Below, one piece after another: positions 1-10,400 of a DNA stretch of 64,000 bases. Location: the NCBI GenBank assembly GCA_003013855.2, contig ML058507.1, positions 4,278,001 through 4,342,000 on the forward strand, in the 5' to 3' direction. The notes beneath the pieces are model-generated. The model was not told where the DNA came from and searched no databases. It was given only the letters and a program-made list of their open reading frames with translations. The position numbers and the translations under genes are program-made. The DNA comes from Liriodendron chinense (taxonomy: Eukaryota > Streptophyta > Magnoliopsida > Magnoliales > Magnoliaceae). Each line of letters starts with the position of its first letter. Positions within the stretch are counted from its first letter, which is position 1.

Positions 1-1180
1 AACAGTGGAGGAAGAATTTTCCATGGTTGGAAGTTGGTAACACGCATAAAGCACGTAAAACTCACACTTTAAACTTCCAAATTTGTGAAAAACACAACTT
101 TATGAGCTTATTGCTGTGGGGCCCCCATCGTGATGCATAAGGGAAATCCAAACCTCCCAGACATCTTGATAGCTTATTTTAACCATTGGGACTAAGTATG
201 AGGCATATCTGAAGCTCAGGTGGGACACACCACAGGAAGATCAACGCTCACCATTACAACTCCCAAAATGAGTGATCACCGGTTAAACCTCTCTAGTGGC
301 CCACCACAATATTGTTTTCCAAGATCTGGACCGACCAGAGTATCCTAGGGGGTTCATACAAATGGAACATTTAAATGGTTGCTCGACCCAATATCTGTGT
401 GGCCCCCAAATATCATTCAACGGCAAAACAACTGTGACACTATTTCCTGTGGTATGGCCCACATGAACATCTGATTTGCCTCAAACTTGGGCCCACCCCC
501 TATAATAATACTCCCTAGCCAATGGGCGGCTTTGATCCTAGACCCATAGACTATAAATGGGACCCACCTAAAACTTTGCCAAATCACGTTGGAAGCATGC
601 AAACATGAAAAAGCCACTGTCTTGCGCCCAAGCGCTGATTGAGAAGCGGTTATTGGTTGAAACGTGTGGGGCCACCATGATGCCCTTTGAAACATCTAAA
701 ACATTGAGAGAATCACAAATGCCCACACGTGTCATATGCATAAATGCTAGCTTGATCTGATACTTCTATGGCTCCACATGAGTCCTCAACGGTGATTGAA
801 TGGTGGAACTGTTTCCTCTCGTATGGCCCACCTGGAACTTGGATTCAGATGAAACTTGAGGCCAGCTCCTAGAATGACGCCCCTAAACTAATGAACGGCT
901 CAGATTTGGGGCCCACGAACTACAAAGGAGACCCACTAACCGGTTTTCCAAAAGACGTACGAAACCATGCAAATTCATGGTACATACGGGTTGTCAACAT
1001 CAACCAAGGTCCAGCGCCTCCAAGAGCCCACCATCTGAGTGATTTGGAGAATCTGACCTGTTCACAGGATCAGTGTGGTCCACACGTGCCAGAGTATATA
1101 AGATTAACCTGATCCAAGTTTCAAGTGGACCACACCATAAGATGATACATATGAACCGTTACAACTCCCAAACCAGCCAC

Positions 1181-1188
1181 TATATAAA
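1181..1188 (+). promoter_or_regulatory. TATA box of LTR R1
   Basis: TATATAAA is followed about 20 bp later by a purine-only tract (about 1207-1268, GGAGAGAAGAAG-like). The layout TATA then GA-rich leader recurs in the R2 LTR (25592 and the AG repeat at 25633), which supports a promoter role. No other evidence. Confidence 0.55.
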
Positions 1189-1307
1189 GGGGTTGCGTGA
1201 GTGGCATAAAAAGGAGAGAAGAAGAAGAGAGAAGGAGAGAGAAGAGGAGAGAGGAGGGGAGGATGAGATTGGGAGTTTCTCACATGTGCCCACTCTTTGG
1301 AGGTGGA

Positions 1308-1658
1308 GTACATGCGCTTGAATGCATGCACCCATCATTCCAAGGTGGGAGATGCGCATGGATGCATTTCCCAATGGAGGGACACATGCGCTTGGATGCA
1401 TTCCACTATCCAACTACCAAAAATCATAAAAATGCACCAAGTGCAAGGGGGACATGCACCCAAACTTTGTTGGCCAAAGTGGTGAAGCCACATGCGCCCA
1501 TCTCCACCCACCAGGCGCATGTGCAGAGCCACATGCGCCCGGAAGAAGTCGTCTCTCTCTCTCTCTCTCATCTTGTATGTTGGTCATGTGCACCTACTCC
1601 ATGTCACATGCGCCCACCACCCTACTACATGCGCTCACTCTCATAGACATGCGCCAGC
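1308..1658 (+). repeat. Cluster of CATGCGC motifs in the R1 LTR leader
   Basis: The word ATGCGC or its reverse complement GCGCAT recurs about nine times downstream of the TATA box. One pair forms a perfect inverted repeat: GGCGCATGTG at 1514-1523 and CACATGCGCC at 1530-1539. A TC microsatellite lies at about 1552-1569. Open reading frames across this stretch simply translate the repeats. Confidence 0.7.
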
Positions 1659-1746
1659 CCTCTTCCAACATACGCCTAAACTGGTCACACCGGAACTGCA
1701 CTGCACATCTCTCTGCACTGCTTGCACCTGCACTACACACTGCACA

Positions 1747-1830
1747 CCTTATTTACATAAAAACGTTTAAGTAAATGTCATATTTTAATTTATGTTTTTC
1801 ATTTACTTTAAGTTATTTATGTAAATAAGG
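1747..1830. repeat. 31-bp inverted repeat (hairpin) in the R1 LTR
   Basis: Arm 1747-1777 matches the reverse complement of arm 1800-1830 at 27 of 31 positions, with a 22-bp AT-rich loop. An AATAAA-like word follows at about 1851. It could be a transcript 3' hairpin or a small foldback insertion. No target duplication was identified. Confidence 0.7.
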
Positions 1831-2189
1831 ACGTACCCCCCATTTGGATTCAATAAAAAATACTAGAAAAATAAATTCCCAACAACGGAGATTTTAATTT
1901 TCCATCCGAAGTACAAATCGCAACTTTTTGGCACTCTCCAAAAAGTTCGCCTTTTTATTGGAGGGGTTTTCTTCAAATCTAAACCGTCCAAAAAATCTAA
2001 AATACCCTAATTATGCTAAAACACCAAAGTCCGGTGAAATATTCATGATATTTTATGGTCGATCTGTGGATATATAAAAAATTTAGATTTTTACTTAGAA
2101 TTTTCAGGCAGCGAAATGACTAGAATGTCGTTTTAATGCAAATTTGTACAGAAATGGAGTTATGACTGGATAATATTGATTGCTTCATG

Positions 2190-2310
2190 CATTAACATCT
2201 ATCTTGCTTAATCTAGCATTCATTCACGCTTAATCTAGTTGCTTAATCCAGCACTCGTCTCTGATTAATCTAGCACTCATCTTTGCTTAATCTAGCATTC
2301 ATCTAACTCG
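2190..2310 (+). repeat. Short tandem repeat GCTTAATCTAGCATTCAT
   Basis: About five imperfect copies of an 18-28 bp unit containing TTAATCTAGCA(C/T)TCAT lie in a row within R1. The function is unknown and it is non-coding. Confidence 0.7.
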
Positions 2311-2866
2311 ACATGTGCTCAACTTCATATGGCATATATACTATTGTGTTCTCATATACATTCATTCTCATATGACATACCTTCTGTTGTATTCATCAAA
2401 TACAATCAATCTCATATGATATACATTCAATTACATTCATTGTACATTAAAAATCCCTTATCTCGTTACAATGCCCTACACATTTATGCATGTGTGAGCA
2501 GGTTCTCTTCTTATCTCTCGTTGCGTATTAGCTATCAACGAAGGTGCGAGGTCGAGATCACTTCTGAAGACAAGTCGACAGACTCCAACCTTACTCGACA
2601 ACTGATTATAGGAACTTTGTATCGATTATGTTCATCGCACAATTAGGATTCAGCTCGGATTGAGGCTCAAGACTAACCAAAAGGGACTATGGTTATCACA
2701 AGAAACCACAAACAAAAGAGTTCTAACTAAGCTTGAAACATCTTACTATGGATTGCCATTATGAAAAAGACAGTCGATGCCCTACCCATCGACAACAGGT
2801 CCGTCGGTTGAGCTGATGAGGCAGTTGCAGACTGCTCTCCTAAGTTCACCCGTCATAAAAGTACGG

Positions 2867-3129
2867 GCGCGGGCCTTGGGTTATGCCGACCAACATTCGA
2901 GGATCGTGTATTCCAGCGGTCACCTGTTCACAGTAACAGGCGCGGGCCCAGAGTTGCACCACTCGATTAAAAACCTCGTTCAGGAACGTTGCGGAGTGCT
3001 TTCCTAAGGTCACCTGTGCGCTGTAACAGGCGCGGGCCTTGGGTCATGCCGACCAACATTCGAGGATCGTGTATTCCAGCGGTCACCTGTGCGCAGTAAC
3101 AGGCACGGGCCCAGAGTTGCACCACTCGA
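2867..3129 (+). repeat. Duplicated 100-bp GC-rich block in R1 (copies 2867-2966 and 3030-3129)
   Basis: The two copies differ at only a few positions and are offset by 163 bp. Each contains GGTCACCTGT followed by AACAGGCGCGGGCC, so CCTGTT and AACAGG can pair as a small stem. A related single copy is found in the R2 LTR near 26655-26700. Confidence 0.75.
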
Positions 3130-3728
3130 ATCCTGACAGTCTCTTAACCTGGACAATCCGAAAGAAAATGAGACATAGACATCCGGCTTGTCTAAGAAAT
3201 GTGGTTCAGTCCATAACAAGAAAATAAATAGGTCTCTACGACCATGAACTCAAAGACGATAGTCCCCGATGACTTAATCACCTGCTTGATCTATCCAGGC
3301 CTTATCTCGAATACTTCATCTATTGTACAAAAATTATTCATAGTGGAGCTTTGTCGCTTTGTGCCGTGGTTTTCTCCCGTAAGGGTTTCCACGTAAAAAT
3401 CCATGTATTCTTTGTGGTGTGCATGATTTACATTGATATTTCTTCATTTGCTTTATTTAATCTATCTATAATGTATGCATTCATTTACTTTTGCCTTTTA
3501 ATCAAGGGTGGTCAACCATTGATGTAATTAAGGGCTCGTGGCAAATATCACATCCTAGAATGTAAAAGATCTTAGAATCTCTAGAATAAAATTCGCCTTG
3601 CGATATCTCTCTTGCGTACACTTGGTGATTGCTTATGATTGTCTATGAATGTCTCTATACTCAGAATTCCCCCAAAACAATGAAACACGGAAAAAACTGT
3701 CTTGAGCACTATTTTTCTAGTTCTAACA

Positions 3729-3937
3729 CCTATCACCCACAAACAAGTGGACAATCTGAGATATCCAATAGGGAGATTAAACATATTTTGGAGAAAATGG
3801 TGAACCCCGATCGTAAGGATTGGTCGCTTCGACTTACCGATGCACTCTGGGCTTACTGTACCACTTTTAAGACCCCTATTGGAATGTCTCCCTATAGAGT
3901 CGTCTATGGGAAAGCTTGTCACTTGCCTGTGGAAAAG
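3729..3937 (+). pseudogene. Athila integrase fragment (truncated)
   Basis: Translation gives the integrase core from the PHPQTSGQ region through MSPYRVVYGKACHLPVE, nearly identical to the same segment of element A at about 11060-11260. The catalytic Glu of the D,D35E triad lies in this piece (GQSEISN). The left side is cut by the R1 LTR end at 3728. The right side jumps, within the codon after CHLPVE, into 3' non-coding sequence that in A lies more than 1.1 kb downstream, so an internal deletion has joined the two. Non-functional remnant. Confidence 0.8.
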
Positions 3938-4379
3938 GGCTACCTATTACTAATCGGGGGATGGTCTACCCATAACCAAAGTCGAAAACGGGACGTAATG
4001 TAAAAGCCGTCGGAAGGACGGTAAGGCAAATTTCTGTCTAGGCTTGTTGTTGATCTATACACCGTTGAATCCATACCTTAATCAATTCACAAGAAAGGTA
4101 ACCCCAGAAATCCGTGAGAAGAGCATTCACTGAGCACATTACGATAAATTGTTTGGATTCTTTTATTTATCAACCAATCAGCGGGAATTTCATATAAATA
4201 CTTGTTATGTTATGAGAAGATTAAGGTCTCAGCTTCTATCACTAAGTTTTCCTAATTCTTGCACTCACATATCATTAAGTATATAGAAACATGGTTTTTG
4301 AAGGAGATTTGGGTTTGAAGAATGAAAATGGTTTCAAGCATGTTTTGCTCGGGACTAGTAAAATGCTGGTTGGGGGGTG
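3938..4379 (+). other. Athila 3' internal non-coding end with polypurine tract
   Basis: The stretch contains the conserved block GGCTACCTATTACTAATCGG ... GCCGTCGGAAGGACGGTAAG (to about 4040) seen upstream of the 3' LTR of all Athila copies here. It then has CTGGTTGGGGGGTG (about 4366-4379), the plus-strand primer tract directly before the LTR at 4380. It carries no gene. Confidence 0.8.
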
Positions 4380-4593
4380 TGTAAGCTCTTAAATGTGCAT
4401 ATTCTAACCCCATTTTATCACTAACTATGCTTGAAATACATGATTAAAGACCCAATTAATGCATGATTTTGTGGATATAGGAATGAGAGAGAAGGCTTAC
4501 CAATTGAAGGCTTAAAGGCGCTATTTACAAGCATTGAAGATCATAAGACCAAGCGTCAAAGGATAGAAGAAAGAAAGCTGGAGATGACACTGA

Positions 4594-4964
4594 AGACTGG
4601 TCGTTTGACCGGTCGTCCACAGCCCAGGACCGGTCGTCCGACCGGTCCGAACACTCAATAGAAGGGGCCCTGCGGCCAAAACTCACTAGACCTATTAGTA
4701 CCAGTCCTGCGACCGGTCGTCCACTGCTCAGACCGGTCGTGCGATCGGTCCTTGAATTAAATTTCTGGGGTTTGAAATTATGAAACCTCTCTGGACAGTT
4801 TTTACTCTTTTAAGACCGGTTTTGCGACTAGTCGTTCGGAAGCTCAGACCGGTCATGCGTCCAGTCGTTTGCGTAATAGAGCGTGTTCTACAAGCTCCGA
4901 TTTTCTCTGCGTAGTCCGGGATTTCTTGCGCAATTTGGAACCTTCCATACTATGCTATAAAAGG
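4594..4964 (+). promoter_or_regulatory. U3 promoter of A left LTR: ACCGGT array and TATA box
   Basis: About seven GACCGGTC-like sites or mutated forms (ACTGGTC, ACCAGTC) precede the TATA box TATAAAAGG at 4956-4964. Several occur as pairs separated by 4 bp, for example GACCGGTCGTCCGACCGGTC. The mutated forms are mostly CpG to TpG/CpA changes, as expected from methylcytosine decay. Confidence 0.65.
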
Positions 4965-5123
4965 GGACCTAGGGCTTCTTCCTAAGGCATCCTAGAACAG
5001 ATTGAGCACGGTGGGAGATGATGAAAGTCGGATTTGGAGTTCTACAACTCCTCCTAGTTGGTTTTTCTAATTTTATGTTTTGTTTAGTTTGTTTCATGTT
5101 TTCTTAGATCATGAACGGCTAAA

Positions 5124-5145
5124 CCTCTTAAATAGGGCTAAGAGG
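5124..5145 (+). other. Leader (R-region) hairpin, A left LTR
   Basis: CCTCTTA and TAAGAGG can pair around a short loop, followed by GTGAAGCTT. It lies 168 bp downstream of the TATA box and so within the transcript. Homologous hairpins lie at 13563-13584, 15536-15557, 21637-21658, 23439-23460, 24093-24114, 28565-28586, 32342-32363, 35611-35632, 37554-37575, 42093-42114, 48157-48178, 52380-52401 and 61149-61170. Confidence 0.6.
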
Positions 5146-5941
5146 TGAAGCTTGTAGTGAATCTAAGATGTTTCAATTCGTTGATTTGGTTTCAAGATTG
5201 AATTATTAGTGAAGAACAATGGTTTGAAGTTTAAATAAAGTTCTAAGTAGTTTTTCTTAATCTTATGATGGCTCATGGATGTTTAGAAGAATTGCTTGAG
5301 TTCTTAACTATTTTGAGATAGTCTAGACCTGTATGATCTGAGAAATTGGATTCAATATGCTTTGGATCTATGATCTTCATGTGGGAGCTTCTTACCAAAG
5401 GTTTATTTTCTGGAATTTCTAAAGTGTGTAAGATTGTGTATGTGATTTGGATCAAGTCCAAATCATGATCTAGTTTTATCTTGTGACTGGATTTAATGAT
5501 GGTTATGCTTGTGATCTTAACCTATTGGAATCGGGACTGACCTATGCAATTGAGTGTGCTCAAGTCCTAGCTTTAATTGAGAGAATCATGTACATGAATC
5601 ATGCATATGAAAGATTGATTGTTTTGACTGCTCTATCATCCGACTAGATAGAACTTAATTTCGATTCTAGTTGAGAAAGTGAGAAACCACAGCGAATTGA
5701 GCATCAAGGATTGCTACAAGTGGATCCTTGAATCCCTAGTGCCTTTTATTAATTGTTTACCTTCAGTTTAATTCAAAGTTACTATCTATATCAATCTTCT
5801 ACAAATCTATTAGTTAGCTCTTCAGTAGAACTATTGGAAGTGTTTTGTGAATTCCTACATAAGTCCCTGTGGATCGACCTCGGTCTTACCGAGATTATTA
5901 ATACATCCCAGCCTTGCACTTGAGGCAAGCGAACAAGTTTT

Positions 5942-5959
5942 TGGCACCGTTGCTGGGGA
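5942..5959 (+). other. Primer-binding site (tRNA-Asp type), element A
   Basis: TGGCACCGTTGCTGGGGA is complementary, with two mismatches, to the 3' end of plant tRNA-Asp as I recall it (TCCCCGGCAACGGCGCCA). It lies 6 bp after the LTR, the usual place for priming minus-strand DNA synthesis. Confidence 0.85.
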
Positions 5960-6495
5960 CTTTGACGATTTTTACAGAATTTCTGAAGATTGTTTCTATT
6001 GAAATTTTTAGGAATAATACTAAGTTTTTTTTATTTTGATCTTTTTCTTTTGTAGGGATTTTAGGAAGTTGAAGAAGAAGTTAAGGATCTTAAGTTCTCA
6101 AACCAGGTTATATCTTTCTAACCTTACTCTTCTTCTTCCCCTATTCATTCCTATCATATTCATCTCTTGTAGAGTGGGTGGAGACTCCTTTTTGGATCTC
6201 TGATAGGTTGGCCTTGTACTGCCTTGATTCCTATTGGTCGGCACTGCCATCTTGGATCACCTTGTGCTTAGAGATTTCTCTTCTCAACTTTATTCCTCTT
6301 TCTTCTTTTTCTGCACTTTTCTCAAAAGATTCAAAGAGTGGGTGGGGAGTTCTCTGAACCCCTATTGACTAGGAGAAATCGGTCTCTATCCTTGCTTCTG
6401 GCTCAGCCATTGCAAGACACCTTGTGCTTTGGTCTTAGAGAGAAGTAAAGGAAGGAAGAAAAAATTCTTTTTTGTTTCATTCTTTTAGGATTTGC
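5960..6495 (+). other. 5' leader of element A, non-coding
   Basis: This 536-bp T-rich stretch lies between the primer-binding site and the gag start. It has repeated TTGGATCxC and GGGTGGxGA words but no open frame. It probably holds packaging signals by position only; nothing specific was recognised. Confidence 0.6.
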
Positions 6496-7440
6496 ATGCC
6501 ACATTGGGCTAAGGATTCTAATAACTGACTCATTAGTGAAGGGGGAATAGTAGAAGGAATGACAGAGAACCACGTGCTAGGAGACATCTAAATTCTCCAA
6601 TTTTGTCTGAAAGTATGGCTATAAATCAACCCAATCCTATGGCCAATCAAAATCTGGGCAAAAACCAAATCGAAACGGGAGAAAATGTGGTTGAGAATGT
6701 TCCCCGACCCAGAACATTACGTGATTACTTGCAACCAGTAAGAGCGAGCACTCCCTCATGCATAGTTTTTCCACAAAATGCAGGGAACGTAGATTTGAAA
6801 CCGGGAGTAATCCAACTCCTCCCAAGATTTCATGGATTAGACAGTGAAAGTTCCTATCAACACCTTAAGGAATTTGACGAGGTGATAGCCACCATGCACT
6901 TTGCAAACGTAACTGATGATGTGGTGAGACTTAAATTATTTCCTTTTACCCTTAAAGATAAAGCTAAAGGTTGGCTTCATGCATTAAGTCCAAGATCAAT
7001 TGGCACATAGACTGAGATGTCTAGGGAGTTCATTAAAAAGTTCTTCCCTAAGGAAAAAGGAGGAATTTATGTCCTCTCGGAAGAGGATAATATAAGTGCA
7101 CGTGTGGCTAGCCTCATAAGAAAAGTCGAGGACATGGAACTTAAGAAAGGAGAAACGATCAACCCAAAAGATGTTGAAACTGTTTGTGGAATTTGTGCCG
7201 GAAATCAACATGCTACACAAGATTGTCCCACAATTTCAGCAATCCAAGATATCTTACAAGAACAATCAAATGCCATAAACAGTTATCAACGGCTATTTAG
7301 TGCTCCAAAATCAAACACGTATAATTCTTGTTGGAAGAACCATCCCAACTTCAGTTAGAGGAATGGACCCACTGCAAATGCAAACAGTGCTCCTCAAGTT
7401 CAACCTTTACTAGGCCCATCCTTAGTCATTACACCAAAAG
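6496..7440 (+). pseudogene. gag: gag (capsid/nucleocapsid polyprotein) of element A, decayed
   Basis: The start is ATG CCA CAT TGG, the MPHW start shared with E (59795) and C (33457). Recognisable capsid segments follow: TLRDYLQP, NAGNVDLKPGVIQLLP, FHGLDSES, KLFPFTLKDKAKGWLHAL. The frame has stops at 6526 (CGA to TGA), 7008 (TGG to TAG) and 7356 (TGG to TAG). About 130 codons are missing after REFIKKFFP, where the sequence jumps to KEKGGIYVLSEED. The CCHC zinc knuckle remains (CGICAGNQHATQDCP). Gag would form the cytoplasmic particle around the element RNA; this copy cannot. Confidence 0.85.
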
Positions 7441-7442
7441 CT

Positions 7443-10400
7443 ATGCTAAAGGAGATGTTCGGTGCATTTGTATCGGTTCAAGCTGAATATAACAAGACTA
7501 ATTCTCTGAAAATAGATGGGTTCATGCAAGAGCAATTAAAATTTAATCAAAATTCAACTCAAGTCATAAATGACTTGAAAACCTCAATGGCTAGAGTTGA
7601 ATCTCACCTCAGTGTTAGGGAGAAAGGCACACTTCCTGCCCAACCTCTTCCTAACCCAATGACCCAATTTGAGATACAAGACGTAAGCTCATCCTCCCAA
7701 CATACGGAGCATGTTCAAGCTATCACTACTTTGAGAAGTGGGAAAATAATCGATAAATCTAATCCGGTAAAGGCCCCAAAGCCTAATGATCCAGAAAATT
7801 CTAAAGAGGATGATAGCTCGAACAATACTCCACAAGAGAAAGAACCGGAAAGGCAATACAAGCCGGTTGCCCCGTTTCCCCAAAGGTTGATTTCACCCAA
7901 ACCTTTAGACAAAAACCTAAAAATTTTAGAGGTTTTTAAGCAGGTGAAGATCAACATTCCATTGTTGGATACCATAAAGCAAATACCATCCTATGCCAAA
8001 TTTCTAAAGGAATTGTGTACAGTCAAAAGGAAACACAATGTTCACAACAAAGTACTTTTGAATGAGAATTTAAGTGCTATTATTAAACAAGAGGTGCCCC
8101 AAAAATACAAGGATCCAGGTAGTCCAACCATCTCATGCATCATAGGAGACTACCGGATTAAACAAGCCTTACTCGATTTAGGGGCAAGTGTTAACCTCAT
8201 TCCGTACTCGATTTATGAACAACTTGAGTTAGTTGAATTGAAAACCACCAAAACCACACTCTAACTTGCTGATAGATCTATTCGTATACCGAGAGGAGTG
8301 ATTGAGGATGTTTTAGTCCAAGTTGATAAATTCTACTACCCAGTAGACTTTATTGTCTTGATACACATCCCGGGATAGGTAGCGGTGCTCCAATTCCCAT
8401 CATACTTGGCCGCCCTTTTCTAGCTACTTCCAATGCGATTATCAATTGTAGAAATGGGCTTGTACAAATGTCCTTTGAAAATATGATTCTCGAGCTGAAT
8501 ATATTTGATTTATGCAAACAACTATGGAAAGTTGATGATGAGATCCACGAGATCAATGTGATTGAATCATTCGTGAAGGATACATTCCCCTTGACATTAT
8601 ATTCCGACCCTTTGGAGGCATGTGTGGCCCATTCTCATGAGATAAATGATGACACAATACGAGAGATGGATGCCATTTTAGATGTGATGCCGGTACTTGA
8701 TAACAAAAGATGGAGGGTACTATTTAAACCGTTACCCTTAAACGAGAATAAGCCCCTCCCATCCAATATCAAGGCACCAACACTCGACCTAAAACCATTA
8801 CCAAGTGAGTTGAAATATATATATTTAGGTCGATCGAGATGAGACATATCCAGTGGTGATTTCTTCCCACTTAGATAAGGAACAAGAGAGTAGGCTAATA
8901 GCTACTCTAATAGAGCATAAGAGTGTCATTGGATGGTCGATTGCGGATCTCAAAGGCATAGACCCACTGATTTATACTCATCGCATACACCTTGAGGAGA
9001 ATGCGAAAACATCTAGGCAATCACAAAGACGACTCAATCCAAACATGAAGGAGGTGGTTAAGGCCGAAGTGGTGAAACTATTGGATGTGGGTATTATTTA
9101 CCCAATATCCGATAGTCAATGGGTGAGTCCAACTCAAGTGATGCCTAAGAAATCCGAAATAACCATCGTAGCCAATGCCAATAATGAACTCGTACCAACC
9201 AGAGTCACTACCAGTTGGAGAATGTGCATTGACTACAGGAAGCTAAACACAGTCACGAGGAAAGACCACTTCCCCCTACCGTTTGTTGATCAAATTTTAG
9301 AAAGGTTGGTGGGTCATTCCCATTTTTGCTTCCTTGATGGCTATTCAGGGTATAACCAAATAGAGATCGCACTAGAGGACAAAGAGAAGACAACATTTAC
9401 ATGCCCATTTATCACTTTCGCCTATGAAGGATGCCATTTGGAATATGTAATTCCCCTGCCACTTTTCAGTGTTGTATGTTGAGCATTTTTTTCTGACATG
9501 GTGGGGATAATTCTCGAAGTCTTCATGGATGATTTCTCAGTATTTGGTTATAGCTTTGATGAGTGCCTTATACACTTGAAATCTGTGTTGAAAAGATGTG
9601 AAGAGAAGAACCTTGTGTTGAATTGGGAGAAATGTCACTTCATGGTTTAAAAGGGGATTGTACTTGGTCACATTGTCTCACAAAATGAAATCGAGGTGGA
9701 CAAAGAAAAAATTGATCTTATCTTTAACCTTCCACCACCGAAGAGCGTATGAGATGTGCGGTCCTTTTTGGGACACGCCAGATTTTATAGACGGTTCATA
9801 AAGGACTTTAGTTCACCCTCTCGTCCTTTATGTAATATACTTCAAAAGGAGAACTCATTCGAGTGGAATGAAGATTGTCAAAATGCCTTTACTAAACTTA
9901 AAGGTATGTTGACATGTGCTCCCATAATGCAACCACCTGATTGGAGCCTTCCTTTTGAAATTATGTGCGATGCGAGCGACTACGCTATTGGGGCTGTGTT
10001 AGGCTAAAGAAAAGAAAAGAAGACATGTGTTATCTACTATGCGTAGAACCTTAAACTCAGCCCAAGCAAACTACACCACTACAGAAAAAGAACTTTTAGC
10101 CGTAGTTTTTGCCTTGGATAAGTTTAGGTCCTACTTGATTGGATCCAAGATCATCATGTTCACCGACTATGCCGCGTTTAAGTACCTTCTCTCTAAGAAG
10201 GATGCTAAGCCACGTTTGTTAAGATGGATCCTCTTACTCCAAGAATTTGACATAGAAATACGTGATAAGAAAGGAGTAGAAAACGTAGTGGCTGACCATC
10301 TCTCTCGACTTGTTCTCACCGATTCCCCTAAGATGACCGCGATCAATGACATGTTCCCTGATGAATAACTTTTTAAAGTCTCCCAATTGCCATGGTATGT

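Larger units (their letters stand above)
1..3728 (+). mobile_element. R1: right part of a long Tat/Ogre-type LTR
   Basis: Its last kilobase (about 2640-3728) aligns by eye with the end of the R2 5' LTR (about 26460-27140). They share the block with GATGCCCTACCCAT, the stretch CCTTGCGATATCTCT, and the terminal TTCTAACA/TTTTAACA. The orientation is + because a TATA box lies at 1181 and the CA end at 3728. The left end is outside the window, so it could be a solo LTR or a 3' LTR. Positions 1-1180 look like U3: they contain two diverged tandem copies of about 375 bp (from about 415 and about 790) rich in GGCCCACC words. Open frames here are short and track the repeats, so I call no gene. Downstream, at 3729, lies Athila integrase sequence, so R1 probably inserted into an Athila copy. 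The 5 bp after it are CCTAT; the matching left duplication is out of view. Confidence 0.7.
4380..5935 (+). mobile_element. Element A left LTR (Athila)
   Basis: The LTR begins TGTAAGCTCTT and ends GCGAACA, and is followed after 6 bp by the tRNA-Asp primer-binding site. It is 1556 bp and pairs with 12830-14374. Order: U3 with an ACCGGT array (4594-4870), TATA (4956), leader hairpin (5124-5145), and U5 with the CTCGGT/ACCGAG hairpin (about 5879-5893). It is preceded by an Athila polypurine tract rather than by a target duplication. It therefore acts as 3' LTR to the left fragment and 5' LTR to A, as expected after LTR-LTR recombination between copies. Confidence 0.85.

Noticed and set aside
1197..1646. 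149-codon open frame and several overlapping frames in R1
   Set aside because: They translate the purine tract and the ATGCGC repeats, occur in several frames and on both strands, and match no family I know.
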